Below are positions 19,437-27,709 of a DNA stretch of 64,000 nt, one piece after another. Under the pieces are notes generated by a model. The model searched no databases, was not told the origin of the DNA, and saw only the letters and a list, made by a program, of their open reading frames with translations. The DNA comes from JAUYQR01 sp050632395 (lineage in GTDB: Bacteria; Pseudomonadota; Alphaproteobacteria; Rhodobacterales; Rhodobacteraceae). Position 1 is the stretch's first letter. Every line of letters starts with the position of its first letter. The stretch is taken from positions 1,798,001 to 1,862,000 of the forward strand of contig NZ_CP192600.1 in the NCBI RefSeq assembly GCF_050632395.1, given 5' to 3'. The position numbers were made by a program, and so were the translations under genes.

Positions 19437-20510
19437 ATGAAGAAACTACTCGCACTTTCCACCGCGCTGACCGTGGTCGGCTACACCGCCCATGCCGACG
19501 TCGTCGTGATGTCGTGGGGCGGTGCCTACGGCGAAGCGCAGACCGAAGCGCACGTGAAGCCGTGGTCGGCCGCATCGGGCATCAACGCCACGATGGTCGA
19601 CAGCGACAACCCGGCCCCGGCCGTCAAGGCGATGGTCGAAGCCGGCAACGTGACGGTTGACGTGGCCTCGCTGGAATATGCCGATGCGATCCGGCTTTGC
19701 GACGAAGGCATGCTGGAGCCGATCGATATCAGCGTTCTGCCGGCCGGAGCCGATGGCACGCCTGCGGCGGACGACTTCCTTGCAGGTGCCGTGACGGATT
19801 GCGCCGTGTCGACCGACATCTGGTCGAACGTGTTTGCCTATGACAGCACCAAATACACCGCCGAGACTGCACCGAAAACCGCGGCGGACTTCTTTGACCT
19901 CGAGAAGTTCCCCGGCAAGCGCGGCCTGAAGAAGGGCGCAAAAGCCGTTCTCGAATTCGCGCTGATGGCCGACGGTGTGCCTGCTGCCGAAGTCTATTCG
20001 GTGCTGAACACCCCCGAAGGCGTGGACCGCGCGTTTGCCAAGCTCGACACCATCAAGTCGGACGTCGTCTGGTGGGAAGCTGGCGCGCAGGCACCGCAGC
20101 TTCTGGCGGACGGCGAGGTCGCGATGACCACTGCCTACAACGGCCGGATCTTCGCGGCGGCGATCAACGAGGGCAAGCCCTTCGAGATCGTCTGGGACGC
20201 ACAGGTCTACGAGAACGAGATGTACGCCATTCCGAAGGGCGCACCGAACAAGGACGCGGCGCTTGAGTTCATCAAGTACGCGACCTCGACCGAAGGTCTG
20301 CGCGCGCAGGCCCAGCACATCTCTTACGGTCCGGCCCGCAAGTCGGCCCTGAAGGAAGAGCTGGTGTTCAAGGACGGCAAGACCGTGATGGCACCGCACC
20401 TGCCGACCGCGCCGGAAAACATGGGCAACGCGCTGGAAACCTCGTCTGATTTCTGGGTCGACCATGACGCGGAACTGAACGAGCGGTTCCAGGCCTGGCT
20501 GGCGCAGTAA
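19437..20510 (+). CDS. Extracellular solute-binding protein (PotD/PotF-like)
   Basis: This 357-aa periplasmic binding protein has a Sec signal MKKLLALSTALTVVGYTAHA. The mature start DVVVMSWGGAYGEAQTEAHV is the usual opening of putative spermidine/putrescine binding proteins of family 1. WEAGAQAPQLLADGEVAMTT and IPKGAPNKDAALEFIKYATS are characteristic of the ligand domain. ATG 19437 follows GGGAG by 8 bases. Whether it binds polyamine or another cation or acid cannot be told from sequence. It is the second gene of the operon and is followed by a strong hairpin that may set its expression above that of the permeases. Confidence 0.92.
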   Translation: MKKLLALSTALTVVGYTAHADVVVMSWGGAYGEAQTEAHVKPWSAASGINATMVDSDNPAPAVKAMVEAGNVTVDVASLEYADAIRLCDEGMLEPIDISVLPAGADGTPAADDFLAGAVTDCAVSTDIWSNVFAYDSTKYTAETAPKTAADFFDLEKFPGKRGLKKGAKAVLEFALMADGVPAAEVYSVLNTPEGVDRAFAKLDTIKSDVVWWEAGAQAPQLLADGEVAMTTAYNGRIFAAAINEGKPFEIVWDAQVYENEMYAIPKGAPNKDAALEFIKYATSTEGLRAQAQHISYGPARKSALKEELVFKDGKTVMAPHLPTAPENMGNALETSSDFWVDHDAELNERFQAWLAQ

Positions 20511-20519
20511 GCCTTTATC

Positions 20520-20556
20520 CGGGCGCGGGGGGCAACCCTCGCGCCCGTTTCCTTTC
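20520..20556 (+). terminator. Strong hairpin between binding-protein and permease genes
   Basis: A 12-base-pair stem (20520-20531 with 20536-20547, one G-U) closes a GCAA tetraloop of the GNRA type and is followed by TTTCCTTT. Inside an operon this fits a partial terminator or a 3' stabiliser of the binding-protein mRNA. Confidence 0.75.
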
Positions 20557-20574
20557 GCGAAAGACGAGGCAGGC

Positions 20575-21837
20575 ATGGCCGAGGCCATCGAGACGACCCC
20601 GACGTTGCTGACCACCGCTGACGGACGCCCGTTGAAGACGGCGCTGGCCGAGGCACAGGCAAAGGCGCGGCGACGGGCCTTTTTTCTGGTGGTGCCGCTG
20701 ATCCTGTTCGTGATCGTGACCTTCCTCATTCCGATCGGCTACATGCTGAAGCGGTCTTTCGAGCATGATGGCTTTGCGTCCTCGGCCCCGGCGATGGTGG
20801 CTTGGTTCGCGGCCAACCCGGATTTCGACCCGACCAATCCGCCCGAAGAGGCCTTTGCGGCGCTGGTCAGCGACCTGACGCGGATGCAGGCCGAAAAGAC
20901 CACCGGCATGGCGGGCACGCGGATCAACTATTCGGTTCCCGGCACGATCAGCCTGTTCAAGGGCGGCGCGCGAGCGGCAAAGAATTTGCAGCCGCCGTTC
21001 AAGGAGGCGCTCTTGGCCGTGGACGCGGAATGGGGCCGCCCGGCGTTGTGGCGTGGGATGCAATCGGCAAGCCACGTCTACACCGCCGAGTTCTACCTTG
21101 TCGCTTCGGACCGCAAGCTGACCGATGACGGCTGGGCGCGGGGCGGCGACAAGGAGCGGATCTACCTTTACCTTTTCTTCAAGACCTTCCTGATTTCCGG
21201 CATCATCACCTTCCTGTGCCTCTTGCTGGCCTTCCCGGTGGCGCACCTGCTGGCGACCCTGCCGATGGCGAAATCGTCGCTGCTGATGATCTTCGTGCTG
21301 CTGCCATTCTGGACATCGCTTCTGGTGCGAACGACCTCGTGGATCGCGCTGTTGCAGGAGCAGGGCGTGGCGAACGACCTTCTGGTGGCGCTGGGGCTGA
21401 TCACCGAGGAGGGCCGGTTGACGATGATGTACAACATGACCGGCACCATCGTGGCGATGACGCATGTGCTGCTGCCGTTCATGATCCTGCCCTTGTATTC
21501 GGTGATGAAGGTCATACCCCCAAGCTATGCCCGCGCCGCGCGCAGCCTTGGCGCGACATCGTGGACCACGTTCCGGCGGGTGTATCTGCCGCAGACGCTG
21601 CCCGGCATCGCGGCGGGATCGCTGCTCGTTTTCATCCTCGCGGTTGGCTACTACATCACGCCGGCGCTGGTCGGCGGGGCGGATGGGCAGTTGATCTCGA
21701 ACCTGATCAGTTTCCACATGTCGAAATCGAACTGGTCCCTGGCGGCGGCGATTGCGGCGATGCTGCTCGCGTCGATCCTGCTGTTGTATTGGCTTTATGA
21801 TCGTCTGGTCGGCATCGACCGGCTGAAGTTTGGCTGA
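20575..21837 (+). CDS. ABC transporter permease (PotB-like, long first periplasmic loop)
   Basis: The 420-aa inner-membrane permease has the first membrane helix at about residues 37-60 and the next only after residue 195. A periplasmic stretch of about 135 residues therefore lies between helix 1 and the five-helix core, making it longer than the usual ~290-aa PotB. The core has the EAA loop YARAARSLGATSWTTFRRVY. A related long loop is known in some alphaproteobacterial members of the family. ATG 20575 starts it. It is followed 10 bases later by the second permease. Confidence 0.92.
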   Translation: MAEAIETTPTLLTTADGRPLKTALAEAQAKARRRAFFLVVPLILFVIVTFLIPIGYMLKRSFEHDGFASSAPAMVAWFAANPDFDPTNPPEEAFAALVSDLTRMQAEKTTGMAGTRINYSVPGTISLFKGGARAAKNLQPPFKEALLAVDAEWGRPALWRGMQSASHVYTAEFYLVASDRKLTDDGWARGGDKERIYLYLFFKTFLISGIITFLCLLLAFPVAHLLATLPMAKSSLLMIFVLLPFWTSLLVRTTSWIALLQEQGVANDLLVALGLITEEGRLTMMYNMTGTIVAMTHVLLPFMILPLYSVMKVIPPSYARAARSLGATSWTTFRRVYLPQTLPGIAAGSLLVFILAVGYYITPALVGGADGQLISNLISFHMSKSNWSLAAAIAAMLLASILLLYWLYDRLVGIDRLKFG

Positions 21838-21847
21838 GGAGAACATC

Positions 21848-22819
21848 ATGGCCCTGCCGACCTATGCCTCACCCTTGGAACGCGTCTGGTACTACACCTA
21901 CATCGTGATTTGCGTGTTGGTGTTCCTGTTCCTGATCGCACCGATCCTGATCGTGATCCCGCTTTCGTTCAACGCCGAGCCGTATTTCACCTTCACGCCG
22001 AAGATGCTGACCTTCGACCCCGAAGGTTATTCGTTGCGCTGGTACGATGCGCTTTTGACGCTGGGCCACCCGAATGCCGACGCGGTGCGCGACGGGGCGT
22101 GGTGGGCGACGGTCTGGGAACGGTCGACCTGGGTGCAGGCGGCGAAGAACTCGTTCTGGGTTGGTCTGTGGGCGACGGTGCTTGCTACGACGCTGGGCAC
22201 CATCGCGGCGCTGGGTCTTAGCCGCCCGGAGATGCCGTATCGGCGCTTGATCATGGCGCTGATGATCAGCCCGATGATCGTGCCGATCATCATCATCGCA
22301 GTGGGGATGAGCTTTTTCTATGCCAAGGCCTGCGTCGCACCGGACAGCGCGTGGTTTTCGGTGTTCGGGATGTTCCTGAGCGAGAAGGGCTGTCTGGCAA
22401 ACTCGCACCTCGGGGTGATCGTGGCCCATGCGGTGCTGGGCATACCCTTTGTCATCATCACCGTGACGGCGACGCTGTCGGGGTTCGACCAGTCGCTGAT
22501 CCGGGCGGCGCATTCGCTGGGGGCCAACCCGCGCACCACGTTCTTCAAGGTGGTCATGCCGTTGATCCTGCCCGGGGTGATTTCGGGAGCCTTGTTCGCC
22601 TTCGTCACCTCGTTCGACGAGGTGGTGGCGGTGCTGTTCATCGCTGGCCCCGATCAGCAGACCATCCCGCGCCAGATGTTCAACGGAATCCGCGAGGCGA
22701 TTTCGCCGGCGATTCTGGCGGTGGCGACAATCCTTGTGGTGATCTCGGTGCTGCTGCTGGCGACGGTGGAATTGCTGCGGCGGCGGTCTGACCGGCTGCG
22801 CGGCGTGACCGGGCGCTGA
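21848..22819 (+). CDS. ABC transporter permease (PotC-like)
   Basis: The 323-aa permease has six membrane helices and the EAA loop LIRAAHSLGANPRTTFFKVV, and would pair with the PotB-like protein. ATG 21848 has AGGAG 7 bases upstream and is preferred over a TTG at 21830 that overlaps the upstream gene. An insertion near residues 155-185 (ACVAPDSAWFSVFGMFLSEK) enlarges a periplasmic loop, echoing the enlarged loop of its partner. It is the last gene of the operon and converges on the AEC transporter gene only 4 bases away. Confidence 0.92.
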   Translation: MALPTYASPLERVWYYTYIVICVLVFLFLIAPILIVIPLSFNAEPYFTFTPKMLTFDPEGYSLRWYDALLTLGHPNADAVRDGAWWATVWERSTWVQAAKNSFWVGLWATVLATTLGTIAALGLSRPEMPYRRLIMALMISPMIVPIIIIAVGMSFFYAKACVAPDSAWFSVFGMFLSEKGCLANSHLGVIVAHAVLGIPFVIITVTATLSGFDQSLIRAAHSLGANPRTTFFKVVMPLILPGVISGALFAFVTSFDEVVAVLFIAGPDQQTIPRQMFNGIREAISPAILAVATILVVISVLLLATVELLRRRSDRLRGVTGR

Positions 22820-22823
22820 CCGG

Positions 22824-23762
22824 TCAGGGCAGGATCTGTAGCCAGAACCAGGTGGTGACGATGCTGAGGCCGGTGGCCATCAGCACGGTCGAGGCTGCGA
22901 CGCGCTTGGCCACGCCGTAGAGGTTGGCAAAGACATAGGCGTTCACGCCGGGGGCCATCGCGGCGGTGATCACGGCAGACCGCAGCGCGGGCGTGTCGAG
23001 GTGAAACACCTGGGTGCCGAGCGTCCAGGTGATCGCCGGGTGCAGGATCAGCGAGATGGCTGAAAGGGTGGCGATGGCGCGCATGTCGCCTTCGGGCTTG
23101 TAGCGGTAAAGGACGCCGCCAAGGCCGAAAAGTGCTGCGGGCAGGGCGGCGCGGATCACCATGTCGATGGCCGACCACGCGATGGCGGGCAGCGGCAGGC
23201 CGGAAAGGTTGACCGCAAAGCCGCACAGGATGCCGATCACAAGGGGTTGCGACAGGATCGCGCGGACGACCTGTCGCGCGAGGGTAAGGGGGGAAAGCCC
23301 AAGGCCGTGAGACCGGGCCAGTTCCATGCAGGTGATGCCGAAGGCGTAGAACACTGGCGCGTGGACCGAGATGATGGCGAAGTTGCCGGTCAGCGCACCT
23401 GTGCCGTAAGCGCGTTCGGTGATCGGCAGGCCGAGAAGGAGCGAGTTGGAAAAAAGCCCGACGAAGCCGAAGGCGATGCTGTCGGTCAGCGGTCGGTCGA
23501 AGATCAGGCGCGCTGCGGCGAACCCCGCGCCAAAGCCCGAAAGCGCGCCGATGTAGAACGACAGCATCAGCCCCGCGTCATAAGCCTGCCCGAGATCGAG
23601 CCGCGCGATCGACGCGAAAAGGAGAAGCGGCAGCGCGAAGCCTTGGGCGAAGTGCATCACGCCGTCGACCGACGTGTCCTTGAAGCCAAGCCAGCGGGCG
23701 GCGACGTAGCCGAAGCCGATCACGATGAAGACCGGGAGGATGACGTCGAGAAGCGCGCTCAC
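22824..23762 (-). CDS. AEC family transporter (auxin efflux carrier-like)
   Basis: This ~312-aa membrane protein has about ten helices in two inverted halves. The N-terminus ALLDVILPVFIVIGFGYVAA is typical of AEC/MTR permeases for small organic acids, and GVNAYVFANLYGVAKRVAAS near the end is the conserved second-half motif. The start is uncertain: GTG 23762 (MSALLDV) fits the family, while a GTG at 23789 adds nine residues reading through a GC hairpin. The direction of transport and substrate are unknown. Confidence 0.88.
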   Translation of the reverse strand: MSALLDVILPVFIVIGFGYVAARWLGFKDTSVDGVMHFAQGFALPLLLFASIARLDLGQAYDAGLMLSFYIGALSGFGAGFAAARLIFDRPLTDSIAFGFVGLFSNSLLLGLPITERAYGTGALTGNFAIISVHAPVFYAFGITCMELARSHGLGLSPLTLARQVVRAILSQPLVIGILCGFAVNLSGLPLPAIAWSAIDMVIRAALPAALFGLGGVLYRYKPEGDMRAIATLSAISLILHPAITWTLGTQVFHLDTPALRSAVITAAMAPGVNAYVFANLYGVAKRVAASTVLMATGLSIVTTWFWLQILP

Positions 23763-23778
23763 CTCTGCCGGCGACCGG

Positions 23779-23828
23779 GGGTTTTGCACCCCCGGACCCC
23801 CGTGGGATATTGTTGCAAAGCGGAAGAG
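23779..23828. repeat. REP-like intergenic hairpin with GGGATATT tail
   Basis: A G/C-rich hairpin (GGGGGTTTTGCACCCCC, then a second ACCCCCG run) is followed by GGGATATT. Very similar arrangements recur between genes in Rhodobacteraceae genomes, from memory. Only this copy was noticed here, so the repeat status is not shown by the window. Confidence 0.4.
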
Positions 23829-23834
23829 CGGCGG

Positions 23835-24653
23835 TCAGGGCTGGTTGTCATAGGTGACGACCATTCCGTCATAGGCGGGAGTGATGTGGGGGGGCAGTTC
23901 GGCGGCGAGCGTGGCGTAGTCGAGGTCGTTGTGCATGTTCGTCAGGACCGCGCGGGAGGGTCTGGCGCGGGCGATCCAGTCGAGCGTGAGGGCGAGGTGG
24001 GCGTGGGTCGGGTGCGGCTTGCGGCGAAGCGCGTCCACCACCCAGCAGTCGAGCCCGTCTAGGTAAGGCCAGCTATCAGCCGGGATCTCGACCGCGTCGG
24101 GCAGGTAGGCTAGGGGCCCAATGCGAAAGCCGAGCGCGTCCATCGATCCGTGTTCGGCGCGGAACGGGGTAAGGGTCACGGGCCCGCCGGCTCCGGTGAC
24201 CGTGACCGGGCCGTCGAGTGTGTGGAGGTTGAGGATCGGCGGGTAGGGCGAGCCTTCAGGTTGGATGAAGGCGTAGCCGAAGCGGGAGAGGAGCGCCTCT
24301 TGCGTCGGGCCGTCGGCCCAGACGGCGAGGCGCTGGCGAGTGTTGAACACAATCTGGCGCAGGTCGTCGATGCCATGCATATGGTCGGCGTGGGAGTGGG
24401 TGTAGATTACGGCATCAAGTGTGCCGACGCCGGCGTCGAGAAGCTGGTCGCGCATGTCGGGCGAGGTGTCGATCAGGACGCGGGTGATGCCGGCTTCGGT
24501 CTGGCGTTCGACGAGCATCGAGCAGCGGCGGCGGCGGTTCTTCGGATTGGTGGGGTCGCAGTCGCCCCAGTCGCCAAGGTTGCCGGGACCGCCAAGGCGC
24601 GGGACGCCGCCGGAGGAGCCGCAGCCGAGGATGGTGAAGCGCAGGGTGGCCAT
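23835..24653 (-). CDS. MBL-fold metallo-hydrolase (PhnP-like)
   Basis: The 272-aa protein has the metallo-beta-lactamase fold. The metal motif THSHADHMHGIDDLR is present, with further ligand histidines in FRAEHGSMDALGFRIG and TNMHNDLDY. The N-terminus FTILGCGSSGGVPRLGG and the CDP-type stretch place it in the PhnP-like phosphodiesterase group rather than with beta-lactamases. It overlaps the tatD-family stop by one base, and this holB-tatD-MBL order is common in alphaproteobacteria. The cellular substrate is unknown; a cyclic phosphodiester or nucleic-acid fragment is inferred. Confidence 0.9.
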   Translation of the reverse strand: MATLRFTILGCGSSGGVPRLGGPGNLGDWGDCDPTNPKNRRRRCSMLVERQTEAGITRVLIDTSPDMRDQLLDAGVGTLDAVIYTHSHADHMHGIDDLRQIVFNTRQRLAVWADGPTQEALLSRFGYAFIQPEGSPYPPILNLHTLDGPVTVTGAGGPVTLTPFRAEHGSMDALGFRIGPLAYLPDAVEIPADSWPYLDGLDCWVVDALRRKPHPTHAHLALTLDWIARARPSRAVLTNMHNDLDYATLAAELPPHITPAYDGMVVTYDNQP

Positions 24654-25441
24654 CAGGCGGGCCTCGCTTTGGAAAAGAGCCGGTCGAAGTTGGCGGTGGT
24701 GGCGGCGGCAAAGTCTTCTTCGGACGTGTTGAAGACCTGCGCGCCGGCCTTGGCGGTAAAGGCGGTGTAGGCCGGTTCGTTGCGTCGGCCGCGGTGCGGC
24801 GGCGGGGCAAGGTAGGGGCTGTCGGTTTCCAGAAGGATGCGGTCGAGCGGGGCGCGGGCGAAGATGTCGCGCAGGGGTTGGCTTTTGGGGAAGGCGGCGA
24901 TGCCGGACATCGAGAGGTAAAAGCCGAGGTCAAGTGCGGTTTCGGCCAGCGCCGCGCCGGAGGAAAAGCAGTGCATCACGCAGCCGTAGGGCTTGGCGCG
25001 GAAGCCTTCGGTCAGGATGGCGGCCATGTCATCATCGGCGTCGCGGGCGTGGATGATGAGCGGCAGGCCGGTTTCCTGCGCAGCTGCGATATGGATGCGC
25101 AGCGAGGTTTGCTGGATGGTCTTGCTGTCGGCGGTGTAATGGTAGTCAAGGCCGGTTTCACCGATGCCGACCATCTTGGGATGCCGCGCGAGGGCGATCA
25201 GTTGGTCGAGCGTGGCGAGGGGTTCTTCGGCGGCGCTCATCGGGTGGGTTCCGGCGGCGTAGTAGACTTGGCGGTAGGCCTCGGCGATGGCGCGGACCTG
25301 GGGTTCGTTTCTGAGCCGTGTGCAGATCGTGACCATGCGGGTTACGCCGGCCTCTGTGGCGCGGGCGATGATCTGGGGCAGTTCCTCGGCAAAGTCGGGG
25401 AAGTCGAGGTGGCAGTGGCTGTCCACTAGGTCGGGGGGCAT
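24653..25441 (-). CDS. TatD family metal-dependent hydrolase
   Basis: The TIM-barrel amidohydrolase-type deoxyribonuclease has about 262 aa. VDSHCHLDFPDF carries the first metal ligands, VGIGETGLDYHY the bridging Glu, IIHARDADDDM and MHCFSSGAALAE further ligand residues, and LLETDSPYLAPPPHRGRRNEP the C-terminal family signature. ATG 25441 has AAGGTGA at good spacing; a GTG at 25450 would overlap the holB stop and is the alternative. It follows holB directly and is probably co-transcribed. Confidence 0.93.
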   Translation of the reverse strand: MPPDLVDSHCHLDFPDFAEELPQIIARATEAGVTRMVTICTRLRNEPQVRAIAEAYRQVYYAAGTHPMSAAEEPLATLDQLIALARHPKMVGIGETGLDYHYTADSKTIQQTSLRIHIAAAQETGLPLIIHARDADDDMAAILTEGFRAKPYGCVMHCFSSGAALAETALDLGFYLSMSGIAAFPKSQPLRDIFARAPLDRILLETDSPYLAPPPHRGRRNEPAYTAFTAKAGAQVFNTSEEDFAAATTANFDRLFSKARPA

Positions 25442-25446
25442 CGGGG

Positions 25447-26577
25447 TCACCTTGAGGCGAGGGTGCCCGCCGTCTCGTCGATCTGGAGGAGCATATCCAT
25501 GAGAAGGGCGGCAGGGTCAAGGTTGACCGCCTTGCCGCGACGGGCACGGGCGGAAAGGGATTGGGCGAGGTCGGCCCAGTGGCGGGCGGCGGCGGGGGTT
25601 GGCGAGAGGCGGGCGAGAAGGGGCGCTTCGTTCGGCGCTGCTTCGGGCGGGGTCTGGTGGAGCGTTCCGGTGCGGGCGAGGCGGGCGAGGAAGAGGTCGA
25701 TCAGGGTGACGAGAAGGTCGAAGGTCTCTGCCGCACCACGGGCGCCGGCGATATCGGCCAGCGCGAGCGCTTGCGGGCGATCGAGGCGGGGGAGGGTGGA
25801 AAAGAGGCGGATGAGAGCGGCGTAAAGCTTCAGGCCGTCGAGGTTGGTCAGACGGAACGCCTCGCCCACGGAGCCTGCGGACAGTTCGGCGAGGGCTTGG
25901 GTGTCCGCGGGCGCGACAGAGCCGCCTGCTTCGGTGAGGGCGGCGGCGAGGTCATCGGGGCCGAGGGGGGAAAGGCGCAGCTCGCGGCAGCGGGAGCGGA
26001 TGGTGGGCAGGAGGCGCGCTGGCTGGTGCGCGATGAGGAGGAGGGTGACGCGGGCGGGGGGTTCTTCGAGGAGTTTCAGCAGGGCGTTGGCGGCGGCGGT
26101 GTTGAGTTCATCAAGGCTGTCGATGATCGCGACGCGGCGGCCACCGTCGGCGGCAGAGAGGGAGAAGAAGGATTTCATCTTGCGCACCTCGTCGACCGAG
26201 ATGACTTGGGAGAGGGCGGTCTCCTTCTCGTTGGGACCGCGGCGCAGGAGGAAGAGGCGGGGTTCGGCAAGCTGGAGCATGCGGCGGGCGACGGAGTTCG
26301 CGGGGTCGATGTCGAGCGTGGTGGGGGGCGGCGGGGCGAACATGCCGCCGTCATCGTCGGGGGTGGCGAGCAGGAACCGGGCGATGCGCCAGGCGAGGGT
26401 GGCTTTGCCGACGCCTTTGGGGCCGGTCAGCATCCAGGCGTGGTGGAGGCGGCCGGTGGTGAAGGCCGAAAGCACCTCGGCCTCGGCGGCGGCGTGGCCG
26501 TAGAGATGGGCGGTTTCCCGTGGGTGGGGGGCACCTTCGATGCGGTCGGGATCGGGGAGGGGGTCGGTGGCGGCCAT
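25447..26577 (-). CDS. holB: DNA polymerase III subunit delta prime
   Basis: The 376-aa clamp-loader subunit has a P-loop-like LTGPKGVGKATLAWRIARFL, the sensor/arginine-finger region RVAIIDSLDELNTAAANALLKLLEEP, and LLIAHQPARLLPTIRSRCREL, all standard for HolB. ATG 26577 is the start. In alphaproteobacteria holB usually follows tmk immediately; here about 2 kb of other DNA lies between, while tatD and MBL follow as usual. It may therefore have its own promoter in the upstream 26578-27192 region. Confidence 0.94.
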   Translation of the reverse strand: MAATDPLPDPDRIEGAPHPRETAHLYGHAAAEAEVLSAFTTGRLHHAWMLTGPKGVGKATLAWRIARFLLATPDDDGGMFAPPPPTTLDIDPANSVARRMLQLAEPRLFLLRRGPNEKETALSQVISVDEVRKMKSFFSLSAADGGRRVAIIDSLDELNTAAANALLKLLEEPPARVTLLLIAHQPARLLPTIRSRCRELRLSPLGPDDLAAALTEAGGSVAPADTQALAELSAGSVGEAFRLTNLDGLKLYAALIRLFSTLPRLDRPQALALADIAGARGAAETFDLLVTLIDLFLARLARTGTLHQTPPEAAPNEAPLLARLSPTPAAARHWADLAQSLSARARRGKAVNLDPAALLMDMLLQIDETAGTLASR

Positions 26578-27192
26578 GCCGGGGAGATTGCACGGCGAGG
26601 GTGGCGGGGGGAAGGGGGTTTTGCGGGCAGAGCGCCTGTCCCACGGTGGGACAATGGGGTAATGGTATAGAGGTCAAAGGTTTAGGAGCGCTGTTCAGGA
26701 ACGGTTAAGGGTTTGGGCCTTGAATCGAGGGCCGCTGCTGGACGCTTGGCGGCAGGGCGATCTGCACATCCTTTGCCGGCTGGGCCGCGCGGCCAGCGGT
26801 GTGTTGCAAAAGTGATGCCGGGGGGCGGCCCAGACGGGTGCAGGCTGGACGCGTGCCGCGACAGGAGTGGCCGCAACGCGGCGGCCCCGCGCGTTCCGAG
26901 CGGCAAGGGTGGCTGCCGGGGCGAGCCTTGCGAGGTGGATCGGGCGGATTGTGGGTCCGGCCCGCGTCACAGCCGACTGCACCTTTTCACTAACTGCGGT
27001 CGGCGGCGAGTGCCTTCAAGCGGTCAGGTCAGGCGCTGGGTGAAGCCGGAGGGCGAAAAATCGGTGTGGCGGTTCTATTGGAAGGAGAAAAGGGCTTGCG
27101 GCGGTGTGGGCGTGAGGGGGCAAGACGCGGCGGAACGGTTGTCAATACGCCGTGGGCAACGATGTCGGGCCGGGAGCCGGCGAGCGGCGAGG
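26578..27192. other. Unassigned region upstream of holB
   Basis: About 615 GC-rich bases between holB and the small membrane protein gene. Open frames on both strands lack recognisable domains, consistent starts or ribosome-binding sites. The holB promoter is probably here. No tRNA, IS end or terminator with a T-run was recognised. Confidence 0.5.
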
Positions 27193-27603
27193 TCAGGCCT
27201 GGCGGATCCGCCTGACGAGATGCAGGAGCATGTAGACCTCGACCGTCGCGAGAGCGAGGAGCGTGGCCGTGTTCGCATCCGGTCCGCCATTGAGGATCAG
27301 CCCAACCACCACATCGCCCAGTTCGATGAAGATGCGGGTCGCAAGCATTAGGGCAAGAAGGACGGCGCTGTTCAGGAGCAAGGCTATGACGATGCCGACG
27401 ACCGAGCCAAGGATGCGGACTCCGGTGGAGTAGAGGCCGAAGCGTTCGGCGAAGGTGTCGACCGTGACGCCGGGAAAGAAGGCACCGGGAGTGACCATGT
27501 ATACGTAGGCAAAGAAAATGCCTGCCAGAACGAGAAGCCAGCCAAAGACCTTGGCGCGGGTCGGGATCGGAGCGGAAAGTGTGGCGGTGGAGAGGCTGAA
27601 CAT
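27193..27603 (-). CDS. Small integral membrane protein, function unknown
   Basis: ATG 27603 gives 136 aa with three or four membrane helices: FGWLLVLAGIFFAYVYMV, VVGIVIALLLNSAVLLALML and a C-terminal amphipathic helix TLLALATVEVYMLLHLV. A loop of about 25 residues (PGAFFPGVTVDTFAERFGLY) lies between helices 1 and 2. The layout resembles DUF4345-type small membrane proteins, but this is only an impression. An open frame continues upstream to 27738 through the LysR promoter and is not used. It is divergent from the LysR gene, the usual sign that the regulator controls it. Confidence 0.7.
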   Translation of the reverse strand: MFSLSTATLSAPIPTRAKVFGWLLVLAGIFFAYVYMVTPGAFFPGVTVDTFAERFGLYSTGVRILGSVVGIVIALLLNSAVLLALMLATRIFIELGDVVVGLILNGGPDANTATLLALATVEVYMLLHLVRRIRQA

Positions 27604-27709
27604 CTGGCTTATTCCAATTGGGCTTGCGGAAAGGGCTGCAGGGATCAGGTGCCACTTGCAATGAAATGCGACAAATGAAACGTTATGCGCAAACATATGA
27701 ATAGTGTGC
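27604..27709. promoter_or_regulatory. Divergent promoter region of LysR gene and membrane protein gene
   Basis: The 106-base, relatively AT-rich divergent region contains TATG-N6-CATA at 27684-27697, a dyad close to the T-N11-A boxes bound by LysR proteins. No exact promoter hexamers are assigned. Confidence 0.4.

Noticed and set aside
26713..27351. 212-aa frame in the region upstream of holB
   Set aside because: No ribosome-binding site, no domain, overlaps the better-supported membrane protein gene; Arg/Gly-rich composition suggests chance.
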